The notes beneath the pieces are model-generated. The model made no database searches. It had not been told where the DNA came from and saw only the letters and a list, made by a program, of their open reading frames with translations. The translations under genes and the position numbers were made by a program. Below are positions 9,699 to 18,807 of a DNA stretch of 64,000 nt, one piece after another (position 1 is the stretch's first letter; each line of letters begins with the position of its first letter). The stretch covers positions 62,001-126,000 of the forward strand of contig JALQCY010000002.1 of assembly GCA_023241745.1 (NCBI GenBank), read 5' to 3'. The DNA is from Isoptericola peretonis (GTDB lineage: Bacteria > Actinomycetota > Actinomycetes > Actinomycetales > Cellulomonadaceae).

Positions 9699-9771
9699 CG
9701 CGAGGTCGAGCCGAAGGGCCCGAGATCGATGTTCACGACATCGACCTCGGGCCCTTCGGCTCGACCTCGCG
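9699..9771. terminator. Very long hairpin between rne and tdk
   Basis: Two 34-base arms (9699-9732 and 9738-9771) are reverse complements with one mismatch and enclose the 5-base loop TCACG. There is no T-run on either side. It sits 20 bases after the rne stop and 15 bases before the tdk start, so it may end rne transcription or block readthrough, but it is much longer than a normal terminator stem. An alternative is a small repeated palindromic element. Confidence 0.7.
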
Positions 9772-9786
9772 TGTCATGCTCGGGCC

Positions 9787-10371
9787 ATGACGACGGGGGA
9801 CGACCGCCGCGGTGGGCGGCTCGAGGTGATCGCCGGCCCGATGTTCGCCGGCAAGACGGAGGAGCTGGTGCGCCGGGTGCACCGGGCGCTGTTCGCGCGG
9901 CGAGGGGCCCTCGTCGTCGCGCACGAGCTGGACACCCGCAGCGGCCCGGACCGGGTCGCGTCACACTCCGGGCTCGAGGTGCCGTCGCGCACCGTGGGCG
10001 CCGCGGCCGACATCCCCGCGCTGGTGGGGGACGACGTGGAGCTGGTGGCCGTCGACGAGGCGCAGTTCTTCGGACCGCCGCTCGTGGACGTGCTGACGGG
10101 GCTGGCGGACGCCGGGCTCGTCGTGGTGGTGGCCGGGCTGTCGGTCACCTTCGACGGGCGCGCCTTCGCGCCGCTGCCCGAGCTCATGGCGGTGGCCGAG
10201 TCGGTCACCAAGCTCACGGCGGTGTGCACGGTCTGCGGGCGGGACGCCGCCTTCCACGTGCGACTGGTGCCCCGCGCCGGTGCGGGGGACGACGCGCTCA
10301 CCCCCGTGTCGGGGCACGTCGGCGGGGCGGAGGCGTACGAGCCGCGCTGCCGTCGGCACCGGGCCGGGTGA
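9787..10371 (+). CDS. tdk: Thymidine kinase (type II)
   Basis: A 194-residue cytoplasmic salvage enzyme that phosphorylates thymidine with ATP. It has the P-loop GPMFAGKTEEL (from residue 17), the DEAQFF motif near residue 88 (Walker B-like) and the TK1-family zinc site made of CTVCG near residue 146 and CRRH at the C-terminus. Length is normal for bacterial TK1-type enzymes. It stands alone after the long hairpin and converges with the desaturase gene, whose end lies 35 bases downstream. Confidence 0.93.
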   Translation: MTTGDDRRGGRLEVIAGPMFAGKTEELVRRVHRALFARRGALVVAHELDTRSGPDRVASHSGLEVPSRTVGAAADIPALVGDDVELVAVDEAQFFGPPLVDVLTGLADAGLVVVVAGLSVTFDGRAFAPLPELMAVAESVTKLTAVCTVCGRDAAFHVRLVPRAGAGDDALTPVSGHVGGAEAYEPRCRRHRAG

Positions 10372-10406
10372 CGCCCCGGCCGTGACGTACGGGCCGGGGC
10401 GACTGG

Positions 10407-11507
10407 TCAGCGTCCGAGCCGTTGGCGCATCGGGCAGTCGAACGGGTCGCGGGCGGCCAGGCCGACGCGGTTGAGGTAGCGCACGACGATCGCGTACGAG
10501 TCGAGCAGCGTCGTCTCCGTGTACGGCAGCCCGAGCTGGGCGCAGTGCTCGCGCACGAGGAGGCGGGCACGGGCCAGGTGGGGGCGCGGCATGCTGGGGA
10601 ACAGGTGGTGCTCGACCTGGAGGTTGAGCCCGCCCATGAGGATGCTCATCCAGGCGCCGCCGCGCACGTTGCGCGAGGTGAGCACCTGCTTCGAGAGGAA
10701 GTCGATGCGGCTGCCCTCGGGGATCATCGTCATGCCCTTGTGGTTCGGGGCGAACGTGGCGCCCATGTAGACGCCGAACACGGCGAGCTGTACGCCGAGG
10801 AACGCGAGGCCGAGCCCGAGGGGGAGCCACCAGAGCACCACCGCGGTGTAGACGGTCAGGCGCACCAGGATGGTGATCAGCTCGCGGCGTCGCTCGGCGC
10901 GGTCCTCGTCGGGGCCGTTCAGCAGCGAGCGCACGGACGTCACGTGCAGGTTGAGCCCCTCCAGCGTCAGGAGCGGGAAGAACAGCCAGCCCTGGCGGCG
11001 GGTGATGGCCCCGAGGAACCCTCGGTGATCGGCCGCGGCCTCCTCGGTGAACGAGATGACGCCGGGCGCCACGTCGGGGTCCTTGCCCACGTGGTTCGGG
11101 TTCGCGTGGTGGCGCGTGTGCTTGCTCATCCACCACGAGTAGCTGATGCCGACGACGGCGTTCGCGAGGATGCGCCCGACCCGGTCGTTGAGGGGCCCGG
11201 ACGCGAAGACCTGGCGGTGCGCGGTCTCGTGCGTGACGAACGCCAGCTGGGTGAGCACGACGCCGAGGGCGGCCGCGACGAGGAGCTGGAACCAGGAGTC
11301 GCCGAGAAGGACGAACCCGGTCACGAGCCCGCCGAGAGCGAGCACGAGGGCGACGCCGACGGCGGCGTAGTAGCCGTACGCCCGCCGCAGGAGCCCGGCG
11401 TCACGGACCTCCTTGGACAGGGCGCCGAAGGTGCTGGTGAACTGCGCCGCGGCGCCGCCGCGCGGGGCGGCGGGGCTCTCGAGGACGGCCGGGACGGCTG
11501 GGGGCAT
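10407..11507 (-). CDS. Membrane fatty acid desaturase (acyl-CoA/acyl-lipid type)
   Basis: A 366-residue membrane di-iron desaturase that introduces double bonds into fatty acyl chains. The three histidine boxes are visible: HETAHRQ (near residue 90), HTRHHANPN (near 127) and QVEHHLFP (near 297). The last box, with Gln in its first position, is typical of front-end and linoleoyl-type desaturases. Hydrophobic segments lie between the boxes. ATG 11507 was chosen because GCGAGG lies 5 bases upstream. The frame is open to 11609, but that would read through the palindrome at 11584. Substrate position and type (lipid or CoA) cannot be told. Confidence 0.9.
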   Translation of the reverse strand: MPPAVPAVLESPAAPRGGAAAQFTSTFGALSKEVRDAGLLRRAYGYYAAVGVALVLALGGLVTGFVLLGDSWFQLLVAAALGVVLTQLAFVTHETAHRQVFASGPLNDRVGRILANAVVGISYSWWMSKHTRHHANPNHVGKDPDVAPGVISFTEEAAADHRGFLGAITRRQGWLFFPLLTLEGLNLHVTSVRSLLNGPDEDRAERRRELITILVRLTVYTAVVLWWLPLGLGLAFLGVQLAVFGVYMGATFAPNHKGMTMIPEGSRIDFLSKQVLTSRNVRGGAWMSILMGGLNLQVEHHLFPSMPRPHLARARLLVREHCAQLGLPYTETTLLDSYAIVVRYLNRVGLAARDPFDCPMRQRLGR

Positions 11508-11583
11508 GCGTGCCTCGCAGGGGTCGGGGTCGACTTCCCAGCCGAGGTGATGAGCGGACGCTCGTCGTGCGGATGTCTTCGAG

Positions 11584-11599
11584 CCTACGGGCCCGTAGG
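11584..11599. promoter_or_regulatory. 16-bp perfect palindrome, probable desaturase operator
   Basis: CCTACGGGCCCGTAGG is a perfect palindrome centred about 84 bases upstream of the desaturase start. Perfect palindromes of this size and TACGG-type core are common TetR-family operators for lipid genes in actinobacteria. That a regulator binds here is inference; no adjacent regulator gene is present. Confidence 0.55.
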
Positions 11600-11770
11600 T
11601 TTCGGGCAAGGGGGATGTCCCCCGGGTGCCTGGGCCCGGACCTGCGCGAGGAGCAGCCGGGACGTCGCGGCGTCGGCGGGGCGTTCAGGTCGGAACTTCA
11701 TCCTCGTCACCGAGCGGGCGGGTTGAATAGCCTCTTCCAGCACGTCACCGACCGTCGAACGGACACTGGA

Positions 11771-12613
11771 ATGAAGCGCAAGATCGCCGCAATCCTCGCA
11801 GGGGCCATCGTGGCCACCGGACTGACCACGGCCCCCGCCAGCGCGGCGTCGAGCGGCTCAGCAGGGGGCGTCAGCCATCCGGATGTCGTGCTCTATTACG
11901 GACAGCACAACAAGACGGCCAATATCTCGTACTCGGTGAAGAACCCGACCTCGGCGCAGATCCAGACATGTTTCGCGGAGGAGTCCTATCCCGAGTACGG
12001 CGAGGTCTACACCGGTTGGGGAGGTCTCGACTGGGCGATGGACATCGGATACCACGACCGCTACGGAAACGCAGTGGGGGGCGGCGCGTTCCTCTACTCC
12101 GGCGAGGACGCCAGGTCGGGTAAGGCGACGTCCACCCGGTGGTACGACTGGGAGGAATTCGGGAAGTACACGGCGAGGGCGACCGTCGAGCGGAGCTTCG
12201 AGGTCTACGTCGACGGTGACTACGGTTCGGACACGTTGTACTGCGAGCTGCCGGACGCCACGTACTCCGACACGTTCTACTTCAAGCGGAACACGTATCT
12301 GTCCGCCAACGCGAGCCCGGAGCCGGTGCGCAAGGGTACCTACGTCACGGTCAAGGGCACCCTGCGGTACTGGAACCCGGACTTCAACTACGGTGACGGG
12401 GCGATCCGCCCGCTGTCGAGCCGCACGGTGAAGATCTACTTCGACCCCGCGGGGACGAAGGGTGCGGTCTACAAGGGCTCAGCGAAGACATCCAGCAAGG
12501 GCGTCTACTCGAAGAAGCTCAAGCAGTCGACCTCGGGCACATGGATCGTGAAGTACGCCGGCAGCAGCACGCTCGTCGCCAAGGAGGCGAAGGACGCGGT
12601 CAAGGTTCGCTGA
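11771..12613 (+). CDS. Secreted protein of unknown function with Ig-like C-terminal domain
   Basis: A 280-residue exported protein. The signal peptide is clear: MKRKIAAILAGAIVATGLTT followed by APASA, so cleavage is expected near residue 28. The middle part (about 30-170) is rich in Tyr, Gly and Ser and I do not recognise it. Residues 175-280 (ANASPEPVRKGTYVTVKGTL, then YFDPAGTKG, ending AKDAVKVR) resemble the beta-sandwich domain at the end of many actinobacterial secreted proteins. Base composition is visibly lower in GC than its neighbours, which suggests acquisition by transfer. ATG 11771 was chosen for the signal peptide; the ribosome site is weak. Confidence 0.8.
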   Translation: MKRKIAAILAGAIVATGLTTAPASAASSGSAGGVSHPDVVLYYGQHNKTANISYSVKNPTSAQIQTCFAEESYPEYGEVYTGWGGLDWAMDIGYHDRYGNAVGGGAFLYSGEDARSGKATSTRWYDWEEFGKYTARATVERSFEVYVDGDYGSDTLYCELPDATYSDTFYFKRNTYLSANASPEPVRKGTYVTVKGTLRYWNPDFNYGDGAIRPLSSRTVKIYFDPAGTKGAVYKGSAKTSSKGVYSKKLKQSTSGTWIVKYAGSSTLVAKEAKDAVKVR

Positions 12614-12616
12614 GGT

Positions 12617-12670
12617 TTCGTCCCGCTCGAGGAGGCATGGTCAGTCCTGGTCCTCCACGAGCGGGACGAA
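12617..12670. terminator. Bidirectional terminator hairpin between convergent genes
   Basis: Arms 12617-12635 and 12652-12670 pair as 13 bp, an A·A mismatch and 5 bp, around a 16-base loop. The structure lies at the tail-to-tail junction and extends into the last codons of the methyltransferase gene. There is no clear T-run, as is usual in high-GC actinobacteria. Confidence 0.7.
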
Positions 12671-13264
12671 CGAGTAGGTGCCGTGCACCGAGCGGTGGAC
12701 GGCGCCGTCGTCGTCGCGCGCGACCAGCGTCATTTCGTGCCGCACGGGGACGACCATGCGGCCGCCGGGGGCGACCTGGTCCACCAGCGCGTCCGGGAGC
12801 CGGGTGGCCGCCGCCGACACGAGCACCCGGTCCCAGCCGCCCACGCGAGGAGCGCCGAGGACCCCGGGCGTGGCGCGGGCGATGCGGGCCCAGGTCATTC
12901 CGGTCCGGCGCACGTTCGCCGCGCCCCGGTCGGCGAGGTCCGCGTGCCGCTCCAGCCCGAGCACCTCGCCGTCGGGCCCGACGAGGTGGGCGAGCAGGGC
13001 CGTCGTCCAGCCCGATCCGGACCCGACGTCGAGCACCCGCGCGCCGGCCGGCACGTCGAGCAGCCGGAGCATCGCCGCGACCGTCGACGGCTGGGAGCAG
13101 GTCTGCCCGTGCCCGATCTCGATCGGGTGGTCCGCCCCGGCCCAGCGGGCCCCGGCGCGGGGCAGGAACCGGCGCCGGTCGACGGCGCGCAGCGCGGCCG
13201 CCACCGCGTCGTCGACGCCTCCCGCACCCGTCGGCAGGTCCGTGGGCGGTGTCCGTCGTGCCAT
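12641..13264 (-). CDS. Protein-L-isoaspartate O-methyltransferase family protein
   Basis: A 207-residue SAM-dependent methyltransferase of the PCMT fold, which repairs isoaspartyl residues in damaged proteins. The family motifs are HGQTCSQPSTVAAML (substrate/SAM loop) and VLDVGSGSGWTTALLAHLVG (SAM site). ATG 13264 was chosen because the upstream extension reads Arg/Ser-rich non-conserved sequence across the dodecin gene. Spacing to the ribosome site is tight (GGGGAG directly before the ATG). Diverges from dodecin. True protein-repair activity rather than another PCMT-like role is likely but not proven. Confidence 0.82.
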   Translation of the reverse strand: MARRTPPTDLPTGAGGVDDAVAAALRAVDRRRFLPRAGARWAGADHPIEIGHGQTCSQPSTVAAMLRLLDVPAGARVLDVGSGSGWTTALLAHLVGPDGEVLGLERHADLADRGAANVRRTGMTWARIARATPGVLGAPRVGGWDRVLVSAAATRLPDALVDQVAPGGRMVVPVRHEMTLVARDDDGAVHRSVHGTYSFVPLVEDQD

Positions 13265-13376
13265 CTCCCCATCGTGGCCCCTCCTCGGGCCGGACACCGG
13301 GCGAGCGACACCGTCCAGGGTGACGATCGGGGGACCGGCCGGCGAACGACGTCGGCACCGGAGATCGGAGGACGGC

Positions 13377-13586
13377 ATGGCAGGCACGGTCGCGCGCGTC
13401 ACGGAGATCACCGCCCGCTCGGACACCAGCTTCGAGGACGCGATCCGCGTCGGCCTCGAGCGTGCGGGCAGCACGGTCCGCAACATCACGGGCGCCTGGG
13501 TGAAGGAGCAGAAGGTCGAGGTGTCGGACGGCCGGATCGTCGCGTGGCAGGTCGACCTGCAGGTGACGTTCGTCCTCGACGACTGA
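13377..13586 (+). CDS. Dodecin family flavin-binding protein
   Basis: A 69-residue protein matching the dodecin family, small proteins that form dodecamers storing flavin or CoA-type ligands. The pattern RVTEITARS, then AIRVGLERAG, then the flavin-contacting Trp in GAWVKEQKVEV and Gln in AWQVDLQVTFVLDD fits the family, as does the length. The ribosome site GGAGG lies 5 bases before the ATG. Monocistronic. Confidence 0.9.
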   Translation: MAGTVARVTEITARSDTSFEDAIRVGLERAGSTVRNITGAWVKEQKVEVSDGRIVAWQVDLQVTFVLDD

Positions 13587-13631
13587 GGCAGGGGACGAGG
13601 CGCACGTCACGGTCGCCGCGACGGCAAGGGT

Positions 13632-13660
13632 TTGAACCGTCCGGCGCCGTGACGTAGTCT
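13632..13660 (+). promoter_or_regulatory. Probable sigma-70-type promoter of rplU-rpmA
   Basis: TTGAAC (13632-13637) and TAGTCT (13655-13660) are separated by 17 bases, close to the vegetative consensus, and lie 130 bases upstream of the rplU start. This is the best promoter match seen near the ribosomal protein operon. Confidence 0.65.
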
Positions 13661-13789
13661 TGGACGTCGGCGCGCCTCTGGCGTGCCAGTCCCGTGTGCT
13701 CATGACGCACCGCACTCGACCGCCGCGGCGGGCCGAGTTGCAGACCAAGTCGGTGAAGAACGTCGTGCGGCATGCCCAGACCAGGAGAG
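13661..13789 (+). promoter_or_regulatory. Structured leader of the rplU-rpmA operon
   Basis: About 125 untranslated bases between the predicted promoter and rplU. A stable hairpin with ACTCG/CGAGT closing a GC-rich inner stem lies at 13714-13738. Ribosomal protein L21 operons often have an autoregulatory leader; a role here is inferred from position and structure only. Confidence 0.4.
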
Positions 13790-14110
13790 ATGAGCAGCAA
13801 CGTGGTGTACGCGATCGTCAAGGCCGGTGGCCGACAGGAGAAGGTGTCCGTCGGGGACATCGTCGTCATGGACCGTGTCAAGGCCCAGGCCGGTGACACG
13901 GTGGAGCTGCCCGCTCTGCTTCTGGTGGACGGGGAGAAGGTGACCACCGACGCCGCGAAGCTGGCGACGGTCAAGGTCACCGCGGAGGTCGTGCGGGACG
14001 AGAAGGGTCCGAAGATCACGATCCTCAAGTACAAGAACAAGACCGGCTACCGCAAGCGCCAGGGTCACCGCCAGTCGCTGACCCGCCTGAAGGTCACCGG
14101 CATCAAGTGA
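13790..14110 (+). CDS. rplU: 50S ribosomal protein L21
   Basis: A large-subunit ribosomal protein that binds 23S rRNA. The sequence [19 protein letters not shown] and the C-terminal [21 protein letters not shown] motif are diagnostic. ATG 13790 gives 106 residues, with AGGAG only 2 bases upstream. A GTG at 13802 or 13805 would give the more usual 101-102 residues, so the exact start is uncertain. Followed by rpmA, as in nearly all bacteria. Confidence 0.95.
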   Translation: MSSNVVYAIVKAGGRQEKVSVGDIVVMDRVKAQAGDTVELPALLLVDGEKVTTDAAKLATVKVTAEVVRDEKGPKITILKYKNKTGYRKRQGHRQSLTRLKVTGIK

Positions 14111-14207
14111 CGTCCCGCCCGTGCGGGAGGTGACGGCGCCCAGCGCGCTCCCTCTCCCACGGCCCGGGTACCGCCCCCTCGTTCTTCGCAGAAAGCAGGT
14201 CTGACAG

Positions 14208-14465
14208 ATGGCACACAAGAAGGGCGCGAGCTCCTCGCGCAACGGTCGTGACTCGAACGCCAAGTCGCTCGGCGTCAAGCGCTACGGCGGCCAGGCCGTG
14301 AAGGCCGGCGAGATCATCGTCCGCCAGCGCGGCACGCACTTCCACCCCGGCGAGAACGTCGGCCGTGGCGGCGACGACACGCTGTTCGCGCTGACCGCCG
14401 GCGCGGTGGCCTTCGCGACGCGTCGCGGCCGCAAGGTCGTCGACATCGTCGCGGCCGAGGTCTGA
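14208..14465 (+). CDS. rpmA: 50S ribosomal protein L27
   Basis: An 85-residue large-subunit protein whose N-terminus reaches toward the peptidyl-transferase centre. [20 protein letters not shown] and [17 protein letters not shown] are the family signatures. No cleavable N-terminal extension is present, unlike in Firmicutes. It follows rplU by 97 bases and is followed by a strong terminator. Confidence 0.98.
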   Translation: MAHKKGASSSRNGRDSNAKSLGVKRYGGQAVKAGEIIVRQRGTHFHPGENVGRGGDDTLFALTAGAVAFATRRGRKVVDIVAAEV

Positions 14466-14480
14466 GCCGCACGTACTTCA

Positions 14481-14534
14481 TCGACTCGCACCCGAGTCGA
14501 CGCCGAGGGGCGCACCGTCGTGGTGCGCCCCTCG
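14481..14534 (+). terminator. Tandem terminator hairpins after rpmA
   Basis: A perfect 8-bp hairpin (14481-14488 with 14493-14500) is followed by a perfect 13-bp hairpin (14504-14516 with 14522-14534, loop GTCGT) and then TTCGCTTT. This is the strongest terminator in the block and separates rplU-rpmA from obgE. Confidence 0.85.
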
Positions 14535-14560
14535 TTCGCTTTGCCTGAGAGGATCTGACC

Positions 14561-16078
14561 ATGGCCAGCTTCGTCGATCGCGTGGTGCTGCACGCCGTGG
14601 GCGGTGACGGCGGCCACGGCGTCGCGTCGATCCGCCGCGAGAAGTTCAAGCCCCTCGCGGGCCCCGACGGCGGGAACGGCGGCGACGGCGGCACCGTGAA
14701 GCTCGTCGTCGACCCGCAGGTGACGACGCTGCTCGAGTACCACCACTCGCCGCACCGGCGCGCGACCAGCGGCACGCAGGGCATGGGTGACGACCGCGAC
14801 GGCGCCAACGGCGGCGACCTCGTGCTCGGCGTCCCCGACGGCACCGTCGTCAAGGACCGCGACGGGAACGTGCTCGCCGACCTCGTGGGCGCGGGCGCGG
14901 AGTTCGTCGTCGCGCAGGGCGGCCGCGGCGGGCTCGGCAACCGGGCCCTCGCCTCCCCGAAGCGCAAGGCCCCCGGTTTCGCGCTGCTCGGCGAGCCGGG
15001 CGAGGAGCGCGAGGTCGTCCTCGAGCTGAAGACGATCGCGGACGTCGCCCTGGTCGGGTACCCGAGCGCGGGCAAGTCCTCGCTGGTCGCGGCGATCTCC
15101 GCCGCCCGGCCCAAGATCGCGGACTACCCGTTCACCACGCTCGTGCCGAACCTCGGCGTCGTGCAGGCGGGGGAGACCCGCTACACCGTCGCGGACGTGC
15201 CCGGCCTGATCCCCGGCGCGAGCGAGGGCAAGGGCCTCGGGCTGGAGTTCCTGCGGCACGTCGAGCGCACCGCGGTGCTCGTGCACGTGCTCGACTGCGC
15301 CACCCTGGAGCCCGGCCGGGACCCGGTCAGCGACCTCGAGGTCATCGAGGCGGAGCTCGCGGCGTACGCCGGGGACCTCGGCATCGAGGGCGGCCGCGTG
15401 CCGCTCACCGAGCGCCCGCGCCTCGTCGTGCTCAACAAGATCGACGTGCCCGAGGCCCGGGAGCTCGCCGAGCTGGTGCGCCCCGACCTCGAGGCACGCG
15501 GCCTGCGGGTCTTCGAGGTGTCCACCGCGAGCCACGAGGGCCTGCGGCCGCTGACCTTCGCCCTGGGCGAGCTGGTCGAGCGCGCCCGGGCCGCGGCGCC
15601 CGCGCCCGAGCCGACGCGCGTCGTGCTGCGCCCGCGGGCCGTCGACGAGGCGGGCTTCAGCGTCACGGCGAAGAGGGACCACGACGGCGTGTACTACGAG
15701 GTGCGCGGCTCCAAGCCCGAGCGCTGGGTGCGCCAGACGGACTTCAACAACGACGAGGCCGTAGGCTTCCTCGCGGACCGGCTCGCCAAGCTGGGCGTGG
15801 AGGACCGGCTCCTCAAGGCGGGGGCCGTCGCGGGCGACGAGGTGCGCATCGGCGACCCGCGCAACGCGGTCGTCTTCGACTGGGAGCCCACGCTCACCAC
15901 CGGCCCCGAGCTGCTCGGCGTCCGCGGCACGGACCTGCGCCTCGACGAGAGCGCGCGACCCACCCGCGCCGAGCGGCGCCGGGAGTTCACCGAGCGGATG
16001 GACGCCAAGACGGAGGCGCGCCGCGAGCTGTGGACGGAGCGCGAGTCGGGCCACTGGACGGACCCCGACGACGACTGA
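14561..16078 (+). CDS. obgE: GTPase Obg/CgtA
   Basis: A 505-residue essential GTPase involved in 50S ribosome assembly and stress signalling. Residues 1-160 form the glycine-rich Obg fold ([29 protein letters not shown]). The G domain has the P-loop [10 protein letters not shown] near residue 165, the switch [10 protein letters not shown] and NKID. The C-terminal third includes the actinobacterial OCT domain ([21 protein letters not shown]) and a charged tail. Position between rpmA and proB is conserved in actinobacteria. Confidence 0.97.
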   Translation: MASFVDRVVLHAVGGDGGHGVASIRREKFKPLAGPDGGNGGDGGTVKLVVDPQVTTLLEYHHSPHRRATSGTQGMGDDRDGANGGDLVLGVPDGTVVKDRDGNVLADLVGAGAEFVVAQGGRGGLGNRALASPKRKAPGFALLGEPGEEREVVLELKTIADVALVGYPSAGKSSLVAAISAARPKIADYPFTTLVPNLGVVQAGETRYTVADVPGLIPGASEGKGLGLEFLRHVERTAVLVHVLDCATLEPGRDPVSDLEVIEAELAAYAGDLGIEGGRVPLTERPRLVVLNKIDVPEARELAELVRPDLEARGLRVFEVSTASHEGLRPLTFALGELVERARAAAPAPEPTRVVLRPRAVDEAGFSVTAKRDHDGVYYEVRGSKPERWVRQTDFNNDEAVGFLADRLAKLGVEDRLLKAGAVAGDEVRIGDPRNAVVFDWEPTLTTGPELLGVRGTDLRLDESARPTRAERRREFTERMDAKTEARRELWTERESGHWTDPDDD

Positions 16079-16103
16079 CCGTCGTTCCGGCGACAATGCG
16101 CGG

Positions 16104-17228
16104 GTGAACGTCGCCACCTCCCGCGCCAGCCTGCCGCACGCCCGCCGCGTCGTCGTCAAGATCGGCTCGTCGTCGCTCACCGGCCCGGACGGCCGCCTCG
16201 ACCTGGGCGCCCTGCGCGCGCTGGTCGACGTGCTGGCGGCCCGGGCGGCGGACGGCGGGCAGGTCGTGCTCGTGTCGTCGGGCGCGATCGCGGCCGGCAT
16301 CGGTCCGCTCGGGCTCAGCGCCCGCCCGCGCGACGTCGCGACCATGCAGGCCGCCGCCATGCTGGGCCAGGGCCAGCTCGTGGCCCGGTACACCGAGGCG
16401 TTCGCGGCGCACGGCCTGCGGATGGGGCAGGTGCTGCTCACCGCGGAGGACACGGTGCGCCGCTCGCGGTACCGCAACGCGCAGCGCTCGCTGGAGCGGC
16501 TGCTCGCGCTCGGCGTCGTCCCCGTGGTCAACGAGAACGACGCCGTGACGACGGACGAGCTGACCTTCGGCGACAACGACCGGCTCGCGGCGCTGGTGTC
16601 GCACCTGGTGCGTGCGGACGCGATGGTGCTGCTCACGGACGTCGACGGCCTGCACGACGCCCCGCCGTCGCGCCCCGGCGCCCGGCGCATCCCGCACGTG
16701 GCGGACCTCGCCGACCTCGAGGGCGTCGAGGTGACCGCGCGCGGCAGCGCGGTCGGCACCGGCGGCATGGTCACCAAGCTCGAGTCGGCGCGGATCGCGA
16801 CCGGTGCCGGCGTGCCCGTCGTGCTGACCAGCGCGCGGAACGTCGCGGCGGCCCTGGCCGGGGAGGACGTCGGCACGTTCTTCGCGGTCACGGGCCGGCG
16901 CACGTCGGCGCGGCGGCTGTGGATCGCGCACGCCGCCCTGTCCCACGGGCGCCTGCACCTGGACGCGGGCGCCGCCCGCGCCGTGCTGGGCGGGCGCGCG
17001 TCCCTGCTGCCGGCGGGGGTCACGCGCGTCGAGGGGACGTTCGACGCCGGCGACCCGGTGGAGCTCGTCGGCCCGGACGGCGACGTCCTGGCGCGCGGCC
17101 TCGTCGCGTTCGACTCCACCGAGCTGCCGGGCCTGCTCGGCCGCTCGACCTTCGACCTGCGCGCCGAGCTGGGGGAGGGGTACGACCGCGAGGTCGTGCA
17201 CCGCGACGACCTGGTGCTCGGCCGGTGA
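16104..17228 (+). CDS. proB: Glutamate 5-kinase
   Basis: A 374-residue enzyme catalysing the first step of proline synthesis, phosphorylation of glutamate. The amino-acid kinase domain has VVVKIGSSSLTG at the N-terminus, VLVSSGAIAAGIG and VVNENDAVTTDEL. The C-terminal about 80 residues form a PUA domain (RLHLDAGAARAVLGGRASLL), typical of full-length ProB. It starts at a GTG 25 bases after obgE. The proA partner lies 1.6 kb downstream, interrupted by a secreted hydrolase gene. Confidence 0.96.
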   Translation: MNVATSRASLPHARRVVVKIGSSSLTGPDGRLDLGALRALVDVLAARAADGGQVVLVSSGAIAAGIGPLGLSARPRDVATMQAAAMLGQGQLVARYTEAFAAHGLRMGQVLLTAEDTVRRSRYRNAQRSLERLLALGVVPVVNENDAVTTDELTFGDNDRLAALVSHLVRADAMVLLTDVDGLHDAPPSRPGARRIPHVADLADLEGVEVTARGSAVGTGGMVTKLESARIATGAGVPVVLTSARNVAAALAGEDVGTFFAVTGRRTSARRLWIAHAALSHGRLHLDAGAARAVLGGRASLLPAGVTRVEGTFDAGDPVELVGPDGDVLARGLVAFDSTELPGLLGRSTFDLRAELGEGYDREVVHRDDLVLGR

Positions 17229-17321
17229 CCCGCCGACGAGGGCGATGAGTTCCGGCAGCGCGCGGCGTCGGTAGGTGCAGCGGCACGCGGGGGAGCGTGC
17301 CACCGGACCCAGGAGGTCGGC

Positions 17322-18764
17322 ATGCGCCGTCCGTACCACGCCACCACGGCCGCGTTCGCGGCCGCCGCAGCCGCCGCCGCGCTCGTCGCCGCACCGGCGG
17401 CGTCCGCCGCACCGTCCGAGTGCGCGCCGCCCGCCCCGGACCTGACGGAGCACTGCGGCGAGCTGGCCGGTGCCCGCTACCGCGTGCTGGTGCCCGACGA
17501 CTGGAACGGCACGCTCCTGCTGTACAGCCACGGTCACTACCCGGCGGAGTTCTTCGGCGGGTTCCCGGCCCCGCACGTCCTGGGCAACCAGGAGCTGAGC
17601 GAGGAGATGCTCACGGACCACGGCTACGCGGTGGCCGGCTCCCTCTTCCAGGACGACGGTCTGGGCTTCACGGTCCCGACGGCGGTGGCGGACCAGTCGC
17701 GGCTGCTCGACTGGTTCGAGACCAACGTGGGCGAGCCCGACCGCACGATCACCTACGGGCAGTCGATGGGCTCCGTGACCGCGATCAAGCACGCCGAGGT
17801 GGAGCCCGACCGGATCGACGGGGTGCTCACCGTCGGAGGAGTCGTGGACTGGGTGGGCCAGTTCGACGCGATCCTCGACATGAACGCCGCGACCCGCGCG
17901 CTGCTCACCGACGGCACGGACGCGCACGGCAACCCGATCGAGCTCGTCGGGGCCGACGACCCGGAGGCCAGTCGTGACGCGCTGGTCGCGGCGCTCACGC
18001 AGGCGCAGGAGACGCCGGAGGGGCGGGCGCGCATCGCGCTGATCGCCTCGCTCAACACGGTCACCGGGTGGTACTGGATGAACGAGCCGCGTCCGCGCAC
18101 CCTCGAGGAGCAGGCCCGCGGCCAGGCGCAGTGGCTCATCGGGGCGTACACGCTCGGTCTCGGGCCGAAGGCCCGCGAGGGTCTCGAGGAGAAGCTCGGC
18201 GGCAACCCGAACAGCACCGACCTCGACGGCCTGCGCGCCCGCCTCGCCCGGTCGGGAGCGGCGCCCGCCGTCACGGCGGCGTACGCGCGTGCCGGCCTCG
18301 ACCTGCGTGCGGACCTGGCGGCGCTGGAGGCCGTGGAGCCGATCGAGGCGGACCCGCAGGCGCGGGCGGCGATGGTCGCCCACCGTCCCGAGGGCACGAC
18401 GCCGTCCCCGGTGCTCACCCTGCACACCACGGGTGACGGCGGCGCCCCGCCGTCCGCCGAGCGGTCCTTCGCCCACCGGGTGCGGCAGGTGGGGCACCCG
18501 GAGCGGTTCCGGAGCCTGTACGTGGAGCGGGGCGCGCACCTGTCGGTGAGCCTCGGCGAGGAGCTGGTGGCCCTGCGGACGCTGGAGCGCCGGCTCGACA
18601 CGGGGCGGTGGCCGGTCCGCAGCCCACGGGTGCTGAACCGCGCCGCCGACGCCCTGGGCCCGGACTACCGCGCGACGTTCGAGGTCGTCACGCTGCAGAC
18701 CTTCGACCACGCGCCGGCCTTCACGCGCTTCGTCCCGCCCCCGGCTCCCCGTCCCTCCTGGTGA
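17322..18764 (+). CDS. Secreted alpha/beta-hydrolase
   Basis: A 480-residue exported enzyme. The signal peptide spans residues 1-28 ([12 protein letters not shown], Ala-rich, ending ASAAPS). The mature protein has [13 protein letters not shown] (oxyanion-hole region) and the nucleophile elbow TYGQSMGSV (GxSxG), placing it in the alpha/beta-hydrolase superfamily. A probable catalytic His lies in [13 protein letters not shown]. Substrate unknown; esterase or tannase-like activity is possible. AGGAGG lies 5 bases before the ATG. It is an insertion relative to the usual adjacent proB-proA order. Confidence 0.85.
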   Translation: MRRPYHATTAAFAAAAAAAALVAAPAASAAPSECAPPAPDLTEHCGELAGARYRVLVPDDWNGTLLLYSHGHYPAEFFGGFPAPHVLGNQELSEEMLTDHGYAVAGSLFQDDGLGFTVPTAVADQSRLLDWFETNVGEPDRTITYGQSMGSVTAIKHAEVEPDRIDGVLTVGGVVDWVGQFDAILDMNAATRALLTDGTDAHGNPIELVGADDPEASRDALVAALTQAQETPEGRARIALIASLNTVTGWYWMNEPRPRTLEEQARGQAQWLIGAYTLGLGPKAREGLEEKLGGNPNSTDLDGLRARLARSGAAPAVTAAYARAGLDLRADLAALEAVEPIEADPQARAAMVAHRPEGTTPSPVLTLHTTGDGGAPPSAERSFAHRVRQVGHPERFRSLYVERGAHLSVSLGEELVALRTLERRLDTGRWPVRSPRVLNRAADALGPDYRATFEVVTLQTFDHAPAFTRFVPPPAPRPSW

Positions 18765-18807
18765 GAGGGGCCTGCCGCGCGGAGCGGCGCCGTCGTACCC
18801 TCGGGGG

